NCBI GenBank assembly: GCA_963082975.1
Contig: OY720350.1
Span: forward strand, 48,562,734-48,626,733
Direction: 5' to 3'
DNA length: 64,000 nt
Origin: Labia minor
Taxonomy: Eukaryota; Arthropoda; Insecta; Dermaptera; Spongiphoridae
The position numbers and the translations under genes were made by a program. How positions within the stretch are numbered: the first letter of the stretch is position 1; every line of letters begins with the position of its first letter. Below, in pieces: positions 25,844-35,927 of the stretch. The notes beneath the pieces are model-generated. The model made no database searches. It was given only the letters and a program-made list of their open reading frames with translations, and was not told where the DNA came from.

Positions 25844-26205
25844 TTGACCTGTGGCCAGGTCCGAACCGACCGACGGTTTGAAGTAAATTAATTTCCAGCT
25901 ACAGAAACAATTTCAAATAATTTTAATATATCTATTAATGTAATAAAAAACAGATATGGATACATAAATAATAAATATAAACATTTTTAATTTTATTTTA
26001 TTTATAATATATATGTAAGACCAGGCTGTAACGTAATAAATGGCTCGATGACGTCATATAATTTTAAATTAAGAAAAAACTAATGAAGATAATTTTTCCC
26101 GAGGATAAAACCAATACAAAATGCATGATTCGTGGAGATTTTTACATATCTCCACATGTGAAATTTGGTGTGAAAACAATACATCCCTTACTATCTTCGG
26201 TCGGT
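25844..26205 (-). repeat. Family B repeat, core-deleted copy
   Basis: The 3' end is on the left: hairpin GACCTG-TGGC-CAGGTC, then ACCGACCGACGG. The 5' end on the right is TTCGGTCGGT. The middle third is missing: the sequence passes from AAAACCAATACAAA straight into TGCATGATTCGTGGAG, as expected if the two internal direct repeats recombined. Confidence 0.85.
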
Positions 26206-27045
26206 AAAAATTGAATAATATTGGGTTTATATTATATATATATTATTATTTATGTAAACCGAGACATTTTTATCTCCCGGAGAATTTTTGCGGGGACACT
26301 TGGACAGAGAATACATATAAGAATAAGCAAAATGATGGTATGAGATTTGTAAGTCAGCTAAAGAATAAGAATATTTGATCTATAAAAATAAAAAAAATTT
26401 TTAGGAGATCTAATTTTATTTATTTATTTAAAATAAGTTGTACCACATGTTTATAATTAACAAAAATTATACATTAAGTTAATTTTTTAAATAAGCTTAA
26501 CTATATTTTATTTCTTTCCAAATATGATTTATCTGTACAATGATAAGAAAAAAATTGATAATTTATTAATATTAAATTATTATTGAGTATAGATATATTC
26601 GATTACAATATATTTATATTCATATGAAATAATTTTCATAATAAAAAAAAAAATAAAATATTTTTATATTTGGTAAGTTAAAAAGAAATAATAATGAAAA
26701 AGAGTTCTATTTTTACAATATATATGATTTTTTTTGTGATGTTTGCATTTTAATTTTAAATTGAGAAATATTATAATAATAATTAATTCTACCTATATAG
26801 TAAAATATTTAAAATATATCAAAGTTTAAATTATGAAATTGAATATTTCAAAATGAAAATAAAAAGTTAAAGAAAATAATCGCGATATTCAATTATTTTT
26901 TTATTATTAATTAAATTAAAAAAAAAATAATTGAATATTTAATAGGGCCTCCTCCTTTCCCCATAAATAAGCCCTTCCAAGCCTCGCCTTCCGAAATTTA
27001 GAAAAAGTAATTTTAAAGAAAGTTTGCCTTAAAAAAAAGATTAAA
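26206..27045. other. AT-rich non-coding stretch
   Basis: No gene recognised. Confidence 0.5.
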
Positions 27046-27410
27046 AAAAATAAGGCGTTTGGTCTGTAGCCTCTTTGAATCAGCTGAGAGTGCCTTTGAT
27101 TTTTTGGATTTCGAAATGAAATCGCGACATTCGGGGCAACCTGAAATAAAACCTACTTAGTAAGGGAGTGCATAGCCTCCATCAATCCGGATGGAAGGCC
27201 CATGCTAATCGAAAAAGCCCTGCGCTCAAAAGGTAACCAACAATTTGTTCCTGTTCAGGCTAATCCCATTTCGGAACTGTGCTGAATTACCTTCCCGAAT
27301 TCCCGTTCATCCAATCCACCTCAAATACACTCTCAGTAATACAAAATGGCACAATTCAGACCTGACATGCAATTCATGCAAACCATCCCTTAAATAATAG
27401 CATGGCATTT
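27046..27410. other. Unclassified GC-richer segment
   Basis: The composition shifts to near balanced over about 350 bp. No frame on either strand gives a convincing protein, and no inverted ends or copies elsewhere in the window were found. It could be a decayed retroelement or a conserved non-coding element. Confidence 0.3.
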
Positions 27411-28040
27411 GTTTTATCCACCCACATTTTATTTATTTATTAATTATAATCTAATCTATGAATTAGTAGGATGAGAACATGCATCCCTCGATGGAAGTAG
27501 GAGGCAACCACCTGAAAATTCCTAACAACTATATTGATATACATATATCTAAATATCAAAAAATAGCCACCCTCCCAGTATAACGCATCGAGACCTACCA
27601 ATTCTAAAACTACCTTTGTCTCTTCTGCCTCCTTTATCAATGCTTCTTCTTGAAAGATGTACTCTGAAAATCCCTAATCTCACTAAATTCTGTCATCTAA
27701 TTTAATATATTTCTCTATAATCTAATGAATATTATCAAAAGCAACAAATCATTGTAATTTAATTCTACTTTCTATATTATATTAAACTTTACTTTAAATA
27801 TTATATTTACATTTTCTATTTTAAAGTGCGCCATGCTAAATAAATAACGATGATTACTTACATTTGGGGAGCTATATTTCAATTATTTCATCGTCATGAA
27901 GGATGGAGAAGATAATCAAGAATTCAAATCAACATTCAGTAGCAGGAACGAAGATTGAAACATGAAATAGAAGAAGAAAAATTACTTATTAGTTTATAAT
28001 CAATAAATTTAAATTGAATTAAAAATAAAATTAATAATAA

Positions 28041-28140
28041 ATACTGACCTCGGAGTTAATAAAGGGTTGATATTTCTCGCAGATTAAACTCGAAGAACAG
28101 CTCGTAGACTTGAATTGATGTCCATCACTCTCGTCTCGAT
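28041..28140 (-). repeat. GC-rich island G1
   Basis: A short GC-richer block in AT-rich DNA. Its left part (AAAGGGTTGATAT) and flanking AT-rich sequence resemble the islands at 29,000 and 32,600. On the minus strand it is open for about 30 codons and ends at a donor-like GAG/GTCAGT, so a small exon is an alternative. Confidence 0.3.
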
Positions 28141-28999
28141 AAAGAAAAAAATAATTAAGATTAGATATTTATATTATATACAGGAAATAAAAAAATAAGA
28201 TATAAATAAATAAATAAATAATATTAATAGGATTAAAAAAGGGTATAGATTTTTAAAAATTTATCTTATTTCTGTAATATATATTAAAATACTAAAATTA
28301 TTTTACATCCTATATAGAACCATGATTATAATAAGTTATAATAAAAATATCTTAGAAAACATCAGAAAACTAATTATGATTATATTATTAATTTCACGAA
28401 GATTTTATTCTGTTTCATTGATATTTAGGTAATAGAAATATTATTAATTTTTCAAAAGTGTTATAATAATATGAAATTGACAAAACAATATTCATATGAG
28501 ATTGGAAAGGACCGGTGTGAGCGATAATGAGATTAGAAAGAATATATAAAATATTTAAATATTATATTTATTCCTATATGAATATAAGAAATTTATATTT
28601 TTTTGATTTATAATTATATTATATGAATTTTGAAAATAATCAGCACATCTTCCTATTTTTGAAATAAATAAGTTTTAATAGGATTAATATATATATTGAA
28701 ATTTAAAAAATATTTCAATAAATATATTTAAAGAAAAATACAATTTTGTATATGATTTTTTAATTTTTAAATAATTTTAATTTAACTTTTAATAAAATTG
28801 AATTAATGAGATCTGATAGAATATTTAAGATTAATTCTTTTCAAAGATTTGAATGAAAAATTTATAAATTTATTTGGGTATATGAATAAAAAATTATAGA
28901 AATGCACTTTATAAAATTTAATTTTTATTGAAATATTTTTTTTTTAAAGTTCACTAATCTTCCTTTTAATTAATAAAAATAAATAATAAAATTACAATT

Positions 29000-29190
29000 A
29001 ATTCTTGATTAGCGACTGATTAAGGGTTGATTTCAATGGAGAGGCCGCTCAGAGTCTCACTCACACTCAGCAGTGAAGGGGAACTGAACTCAACTAGGCC
29101 AGCCGGCCGGCAGAAGGTAAGCCAGGCGGCGGAGGGGCTTGGAGAGGGGCGAGCGGGGAGTGCAGAGGTGAGCGCTCTACTGCAAATTAT
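29000..29190. repeat. GC-rich island G2
   Basis: It starts TAATTCTTGATTAGCGACTG then AAGGGTTGATTTC, followed by strongly GC-rich sequence (GGCCAGCCGGCCGGC). It pairs with the island at 32,600 in both flank and start. Open frames on both strands are long only because of composition. Confidence 0.4.
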
Positions 29191-29418
29191 TTCAAATAAA
29201 ATACATATTAAAATAAAATAAAATAAACAAATATTAATTTTTAAAATTAGAGGTGTTTTAGAATACATTTTAAATCGAATCAATAAGTATAATTCTATTA
29301 ATTCTATTAAATCAATAAGCTTAATTTCATTCAAAGATCTTAATGAAAATTTAAAAATAAATTATAAATATATCAGTAAGAAGTTCATTAAAGAAATTAT
29401 CATATTTTGAAAAAAAAG

Positions 29419-30011
29419 TTGACCTGTTGCCAGGTCCGAACCGACCGACGGTTTGAAATAAATTAATTTCCAGCTACAGAAACAATTTCAAATAATTTTA
29501 ATATATCTATTAATGTAATAAAAAACAGATATGGATATAACATAAATATTTTTAATTTTATTTTATTTACAATATATATGTAAGACCAGGCTGTGACGTC
29601 ATATAATTTTAATTAAGAAAAAACTAATAAAGATGATTTTTCTCGAGTATAAAACCAATGCAAAGTGAATGATTCGTGATGATATGTAAAAAATCTCCTC
29701 ATGAGAAATTTGGTATGAAAATAACCCTTCCCTTCCTATCGTCGATCGCTAATACTACCACTTCCGGTTTCCGGATTTGCACCAAAAGTTGATCAATTCA
29801 TCCCACTGATGCATTAAGTAAATATACCAAATTTCATCAAAATCCGTTCAGCCGTTCAGGCTGTACACATCTATACGGACGGACGGACGGACGGACAGAC
29901 ATCATGCTAAAAATACTTTTTTCTGTTAAGAAAATGCATGATTCGTGAAGAAAATCTCCACATGTGAAATTTGGTGTGAAAACAATACCTCCCTTACTAT
30001 CGTCGGTCGGT
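29419..30011 (-). repeat. Family B repeat, near full length
   Basis: The 3' hairpin GACCTG..CAGGTC and ACCGACCGACGG lie on the left, and the 5' end CGTCGGTCGGT on the right. It carries a (GGAC)n run near 29,878-29,896, the GAAATTTGGTAT block (minus strand), and one TGACGTCAT site; the usual second site is lost. Confidence 0.9.
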
Positions 30012-30182
30012 AAAAACTAAATAAAAGTTTTTATACACTGTTTTCAATTTTAAAAAATTGGATATTTATTATACCAATACGATATTATAATAAGTATTTT
30101 AACTTAATGTAACTTATGATTTCATTTTGTGTAAATGAAATTAGTTACATATCCTCCAATATCCTTACTTACAATTAGACTA

Positions 30183-30707
30183 TGAAGGCATGTCAATAAG
30201 TCAGTGACTTTTTTAATTTCCCGTCTCTTAAATGAAATGGTAACACTGCTACTGTCAGCAGGCAACTATCAGCTGACTCCTGTCGAAATTTTAACCAGCT
30301 GGGTTTTTTTTTAGTTTTTGTTTGACATTCATTAATAGCAGACTACCTCGTGATTTGAGAAAAAAAATGGAAAATAGTTCATTTCCATGAAGATTTTTAA
30401 AAATTGGAAATTTATTATACCAATATGATATTATTATAATAGCCCCGAGTGACTATTTCTTCTTTCCAAACCTGAAGAAATGGCTCAGCGAAAAGAGATT
30501 TGACTCCAACGATGAAATAATCTCACAAACAAATTCCTATTTTGATGTCCACGACAATTCTTACTTTTTGGAAGGGATAAAAAAATTGGAGAAACGTTTG
30601 ATGAAGTGTATAGAGCTCAAAGGAGACTACGTTTAAAAATAAAATAATTTTTTATCCAAAAATCTGTGTTTCATTCAAAAAGTCACGAATTTATTGACCT
30701 GCCTTCG
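30183..30707 (+). mobile_element. mariner deletion derivative, family M1
   Basis: The inverted ends contain GTCAATAAGTC and are flanked by TA. The right third encodes the intact C-terminal part of a mariner transposase. It starts at the third catalytic Asp (P-S-D-Y-F-F-F-P-N-L-K-K-W-L), runs through S-Y-F-L-E-G-I-K-K-L-E-K-R and ends K-G-D-Y-V-stop. The N-terminus is reduced to a start-like M-E-N-S-S-F and the rest is deleted. The same junction occurs in the copy at 35,403. Confidence 0.85.
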
Positions 30708-31134
30708 TATTATAGCTTTTTAAAAATAAAATTGAAATTTTCAAATATGAATAATAAATTATACAATAATATTTTTTAAGGATAATAAAAATAAAATATA
30801 AATATTGATATGAAATTTATAAAGAAAATTTTTAGTCAAATTGGTTAATAAATTAATTACTCTTGAAATTTATTGTTTGTAATAATAAAAAAATACAATT
30901 TTTCTCTTAGCATTATTTTGAATTGCCTATTAAATGATAAAGATTTAAGAAGTTTTCCTAAGAGAATATCAAATTATATACTTAATATATAAATAAATTT
31001 AATATATAAGTAATTTCTAAGTTTCCTAAAAGTATTATTTGTTTATTTTTGACAATCTTGCAAATCATATTATTCTATAAACAAACTTACAACAAACTTG
31101 TTAAAAGAAAATTGAGAAAATGTCAATCTTGTAA

Positions 31135-31150
31135 CATGTTCTAGAACATG
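31135..31150. promoter_or_regulatory. Perfect 16-bp palindrome, heat-shock-element-like
   Basis: CATGTTCTAGAACATG is fully palindromic and contains TTCnnGAA, the head-to-tail heat shock factor half-site pair. No promoter or gene is seen next to it, so function is unproven. Confidence 0.25.
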
Positions 31151-31862
31151 GTTCAGAAAAGCTGAACGCCCGTCTGTTCATATCTGCATGAAACTTTCCA
31201 AGATATACTTTAATGTAAAGAACGAATCCGTTAACAGATTGCACTCATTAATTATAGAACCACCCTTTTGGAAACCTTCCCACCCCATCCAGACCACCCC
31301 TTTGGGGCTTCCTTTATCGTTTCGTCAGAATTGTTAATTAACGAGATCTACTCGAAAATTATCTATCATATACGCATTTCAATTTTATTATCAATTGAAT
31401 TCCCTGATTCATATTTATTATAATTATTCCTTAGGGAAGAGATTTAATGTAATAAATATTTTCTAGTTCAAAAATAAATAATTCATTCAAATTCTATATT
31501 ATAAATAAATAATATTATTAATGGAAATTTGAAATCGATTTAACTAATACAAATGCCATATAGGCATATACTATGTAATTTTATACAAAGAGGCAAAAAA
31601 AATGTTCGTTTGAAAAAAATTGCTTTTCAAGAAATAATAATAAGAATAATGATAATTGTAATCCTATAATTTAGTTAAAACAAATCTTTTTTGATACATG
31701 AACAAAGCAACTTATATTTATTTAAAAATAAATAAAATTTAAAATTTTTATTTTTTTTAATATCTCGTAAGACAGGGGTGGGCAACACGTCGACCGCGGT
31801 CGACCGGTCGATCGCAAAGGCTTTAAAAGTAGCCCGCGAAGCCAAAGTTGGAAAAGTTAAAA

Positions 31863-32018
31863 GGTAAAGGACATGATTTTTCCATGGGAGAGGGAAGGCA
31901 GAAAAAATCATGAGTTCACGTGAGGGCAGGAACGCCAATCCCCGAAATATAATTCTTTTCTACTGGGATTATAGAAAAGAATCTACCCGTTACCCAGGAT
32001 ATTATTTTTAAATTTATT
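31863..32018. repeat. Direct repeat F, copy 1
   Basis: It shares about 156 bp with 33,443-33,598: it starts GGTAAAGGACATGATT, passes through CACGTGAGGGCAGG and ends GGATATTATTTTTAAATT. Both copies lie inside the hAT element. Confidence 0.85.
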
Positions 32019-32599
32019 AACAATTAATTTTACATTTCATGAAACTTATTCAATTTTTTTTCTTATTGCTTCTTAGATAAAAACAATAAAATAATTTCCT
32101 TCCTTTTCAAGTAATTTTTATGTTATTTTAAGTTATTTATTTTTGAATATAAAATTTGAAAATAGAATAGAATAGCAGGGAAAATGTTTCAATGTTAAAA
32201 TACAAAAAAGAAGGAATGATTGGGATGGAAAAGTTGGTTAAATCGATTTATTAAAATAACTCGTATTAATTTATTTGTCGTATAATACGTAGTATAATTA
32301 ATTTGTATATAATTTCAAAGGGGGGAAGGGGAAATAATAGAATTTATTTTGAAAATAAAGTCAAAGGCAGTTGAATCTCATCCATTGGGGGTAAGCAATG
32401 CAGCATTGCTATGCTGTCCCCTTCAAGGTCACCGAGAAGCAAAGCATTGGAGGTGGGGGCGAAATTTATTAAATATATATAAATATATTAGTAAAAAGTT
32501 AAAAATCTATATTTTATAAAATTAAATTTTTATTTGAATCTTTTCTAAAATTTATTAAACTTCATTTAAATTAATAGGAATAAATAAATTTACAATAAA

Positions 32600-32760
32600 T
32601 TCTTGATTGAGGGATGATTTCGGTGGTGACGCCGGTCAACATCTTCGACTGGGAAAGGAATGGGAACTGATTGCGCTCGAAGCTGCTCACCAGCAGGCCA
32701 GGAGGGAGGGTGGGAGGGAGGTGAGAAGAGGTGGCGGAGGGGGGCCAACATGGCGGCAAA
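32600..32760. repeat. GC-rich island G3
   Basis: It is preceded by TACAATAAATTCTTGATTGA as in island G2, then GC-rich with GGGAGG repeats and a final CCAACATGGCGGC. Three overlapping frames are open on both strands from composition alone; none is convincing as protein. Confidence 0.4.
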
Positions 32761-33232
32761 TCTTTTCAATCTGTCAAAATTCAATAATTAATATTTAATC
32801 AACGAAGCACCGTAAAATTATATAATAGTAGTGAAAATGAATCTACGTTTCATGATGAATCTATTCGTATAGGTTTTATCTGTTGTTATGAGGCAAGATT
32901 TTTGTTGAACTGTAAAAATAAACCGATATTAAAATTAATTAAAAATTTCCATTTAATGATACAAAAAATCAATTTTATTTAGAATCTGGCTAAAATTATG
33001 GTCAATGGATTGGTCTTGGTCACAATTTACAAGATTTAGTCAAAAATTTTAATGAAATGAAAAACATTGATTTGATTGGTTTTTCTAATTTTCCAAAACG
33101 TACTATAAATATGAGTTCCAAGTTTTTACTAATATGAAGCGTAGGAGAGGTGGGTCCTCTCAGAGGCATATAAGACATGTCTCACTCGTGAATATACCGG
33201 GTTTTGCTAATCGGAGAATTGACGTAATCTGG

Positions 33233-33302
33233 ATATATATGAATTAACCCCCGAAGGGGGTTAATTCATATATATATAGGAGACTCTAAAGAGTCTCCTA
33301 TA
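33233..33302. other. Two adjacent perfect hairpins
   Basis: Hairpin 1 has 20-bp arms (33,233-33,252 and 33,256-33,275) with loop GAA and a five-GC-pair tip. Hairpin 2 has 13-bp arms (33,275-33,287 and 33,290-33,302) with loop AA. They share a base, so they would form back-to-back cruciforms or RNA stems. No gene is next to them. Confidence 0.85.
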
Positions 33303-33442
33303 AAAGTGAAGATTTCAAATTTTTTTTCTTTTTAATGATCTATGCTAGGTATTCTCCTTCATCCAAATAAATTTGATTTTTTGAATAATCAGGGGTGGGG
33401 GGGGGGAGTGAAAGTAAGGAAATGGATGGAAAGGAGTCAACG

Positions 33443-33598
33443 GGTAAAGGACATGATTCCTCCAGGTAGAAGAGGGATTTAGAAGAAATCATGAGCTCAC
33501 GTGAGGGCAGGGATGCCAATCCCTGAAATAGTATTCTTTTCTACTGGGTTTTAGAAAAGAATCTACTCGCTACCCGGGATATTATTTTTAAATTTATT
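33443..33598. repeat. Direct repeat F, copy 2
   Basis: Second copy of the 156-bp repeat inside the hAT element. It is preceded by CAGGGGTGG followed by a G run, similar to the hAT terminus itself, which suggests an internal duplication of the hAT 5' end. Confidence 0.85.
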
Positions 33599-34089
33599 AT
33601 AAAATAATTTTAGATCATAATCATCCTATATGTTATTACATCTTTTATATACCATATATTTATATATTTTTCTTATTCCGATAATTTATATACTTTTTAT
33701 CCAAGGGCTTTCCTCTCTCAAAACACCGTTTAGCCCTAGACTAATCTACTCTACCTCCCCCTCCTCTCATATCCATTCCAAAATGAAGTATTTATTTTAA
33801 TCCAAGTTATAAATTTAAATGAAAAATAACAGCCCTTCAATTTACAATTTTTTTTTATTAATATTATTATAATAATTAAAACTAACATATCTTTCATATA
33901 TCTAAGAACATATATAAGTATATTATTGATTTAACCTTTCTATATTTTAGTATTTGACTATATAATTAATAATATATAATTTTTTCCCATTTTTTAGCAC
34001 TTTATTACAAACATATTATATATTTTAATTTTTTTATTCGTTGATCAAAAATAATATAAATATAAAATATATTTATTTATTACATAATA

Positions 34090-34345
34090 AATAGATTTTG
34101 GAAACTAATAAGCAAAGATAAATATCCAAATATTTGGACAATGGTTGCTCGTTTCAATTCCTTCTTTGGCTCCACATATTTATGTGAATCCGCATTTTCT
34201 TATATGAATGCGATCAAAACAAAACAGCGATCGCAAATAACGGATCTACATTTAGAGTCATGCTTAAGAATTGCTTTAAGTTCATAGGAGCCAAATTTTG
34301 AGAAACTTGCTGCTCTTATGCAATGCCAGGTTTCATCCAAATAAA
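34090..34345 (+). pseudogene. hAT transposase C-terminal dimerisation domain
   Basis: The + strand reads F-F-G-S-T-Y-L-C-E-S-A-F-S-Y-M-N, then I-K-T-K-Q-R-S, then L-H-L-E-S-C-L-R-I-A. This is the conserved tail of hAT transposases (C-E-S-x-F-S plus the following K-x-x-x-R-S). A stop follows Leu-Ser-Ser where a Tyr or Asn codon is usual, and the reading continues E-P-N-F-E-K-L to a second stop. The zinc finger and RNase H-like core are missing. Confidence 0.85.
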
Positions 34346-35402
34346 AATTGTATGCTTAAAATTTGTTTTGTTCGTATTTATTTCTTAACATTGTATTTTT
34401 TAAAATTTTAATAAATATTGTTAGAATTCATAAAATAAAACCATATCGTCGGCTTAGATTGCAAACCTGCTAACTCATATTCCGCATATTTTGCACAACA
34501 TTCTTAAAACGCATAAATTTTTTCTTGTCATGAGATTTCAATTAAATAGGTGAATAATAGCGGTGTTTCATAGCCAATGTAAGGTGTTTTTCGCTTTCTA
34601 ATAGTGTGAAAATGTAATTTTTGACCAAAAGTGGAGGTTTGAAATTTAAATCGGCGATATAATGACTTCTTTAATTATCATCTAAAATTTTAAAATTATT
34701 TGCCCATATCCATAGTCGACCGCAGACAATATTTTATTCAAAAAGTAGCCCCTAAAAGCTAAAAGTTTGGCCACACCTGTCGTAAAAGATAGTATTGCGA
34801 TCACGAAAATTTTCGATGTTGAGATTTTGATGTTTTTATACGTTTTGAAGGTTCCTGAATCATTTTCACTAAGGTTGAGAAAAATGTCTGTGTGTGTGTG
34901 TATGTGTGTGTGTGTGTGTATGTATGTAACCAAGATTACGGAAAAACGGTTTGAGCTAGAATGATGAAATTTGGTACATGAGCATTATTCAAAATTCGTA
35001 GTTTTCTATCAACTTTTGATAAATGTAGTTCAACCGGAAGAGGGTCATTATCTACAACGTTTTGATTTTTTTTCCTCTAAAGTGACCGTAAAAATAAAGT
35101 TATATGTTTGGTAATTTTTCACATGATTAATAATTGTATAAAACTGCTATATATAGAATTTCAGCTTAATTGAATCGCTGAAATTACCAGAATTAATTTT
35201 TTAACACTGCAAATCTCACGCGCCAACACATGACGTGGTGCCATCAACAAAAAGCCAAACATGCTCTAGTTTAATATTTATTATTTATAATTTATAATTA
35301 ATTAAATTTAATTTAAATATAATATATTATGTTATTTAATCCTATTCAAATTGCGAGATAGTCGAGTGGAGACACTCCAGCTAATTTTTAAATGTATTTA
35401 TA

Positions 35403-35925
35403 CTTGGGTAGGTCAATAAGTCCGTGATTTTTTGAATGTAACACAGGTTTTTGGATAAAAAATCATTTTATTTTTCAACGTAGTCTTCTTTGAACTCTCT
35501 ATACACTTAGTCAAACGTTTCTCCAATTTTTTTATCCCTTCCAAAAAGTAAGAATTGTCGTGGACATCAAAATAGGAATTTGTTTGTGAGATTATTTCAT
35601 CGTTGGAGTCAAATCTCTTTTCGCTGAGCCATTTCTTCAGGTTTGGAAAGAAGAAATAGTCGCTCGGGGCTATTATAATATTATCGTATTGGTATAATAA
35701 ATTTCCAATTTTTTAAAATCTTCATGGAAAAGAACTATTTTCCATTTTTTTCTCAAATCACGGGGTAGTCTGCTATTAATGAATGTCGAACAAAAACTAA
35801 AAAACCCAGCTGATTAAAATTTCGACAGGAGTCAGCTGATAGTTTCCTGCTGACAGTAGCAGTGTTACCATTTCATTTAAGAGACAGAAAATTCAAAAAG
35901 TCACGGACTTATTGACCTGTCCTCT
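35403..35925 (-). mobile_element. mariner deletion derivative, family M1
   Basis: Same architecture as the copy at 30,183 but on the minus strand: TA-flanked ends with GGTCAATAAGTCC, and a C-terminal mariner coding segment with S-D-Y-F-F-F-P-N-L-K-K-W-L and S-Y-F-L-E-G-I-K-K. The deletion joins at the same point as in the 30,183 copy. It lies 22 bp from the end of repeat A1. Confidence 0.85.
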
Positions 35926-35927
35926 TA

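Larger units (their letters stand above)
31773..34779 (+). mobile_element. hAT element, 3 kb, decayed
   Basis: The ends are CAGGGGTGGGCAA and TTTGGCCACACCTG (imperfect inverted repeats). The flanks TCGTAAGA and TCGTAAAA form an 8-bp target duplication with one mismatch. The right end codes for the hAT dimerisation domain (see 34,090). The middle is non-coding and includes two direct 156-bp repeats, a GC-rich island and two adjacent hairpins, so other material has probably inserted. No complete transposase remains. Confidence 0.85.
31759..35380 (+). repeat. Family A repeat (A1), split by a hAT insertion
   Basis: The first 14 bases of the element (AATATCTCGTAAGA) lie left of a 3-kb hAT. The element resumes at 34,780 with TCGTAAAAGATAGTATTGCG and runs to GACACTCCAG. 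Joined across the hAT, the end matches the intact copy at 47,952. The core holds the (GT)n/(GTAT)n run at 34,888-34,926 and AGCTAGAATGATGAAATTTG. Confidence 0.88.

Noticed and set aside
27895..27960. Possible + strand peptide M-K-D-G-E-D-N-Q-E-F-K-S-T, similar to the minus-strand one at 28,100
   Set aside because: Similarity is short, in opposite orientation and near chance level; no splice signals.
29020..29334. 104-codon minus-strand and 64-codon plus-strand frames
   Set aside because: Both are open only because the GC-rich island lacks stop codons; the two readings contradict each other and neither resembles a protein family.
32571..32798. Three overlapping frames over a GC-rich island
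   Set aside because: Open on both strands from composition; Pro/Ser/Arg/Gly-rich without motifs.
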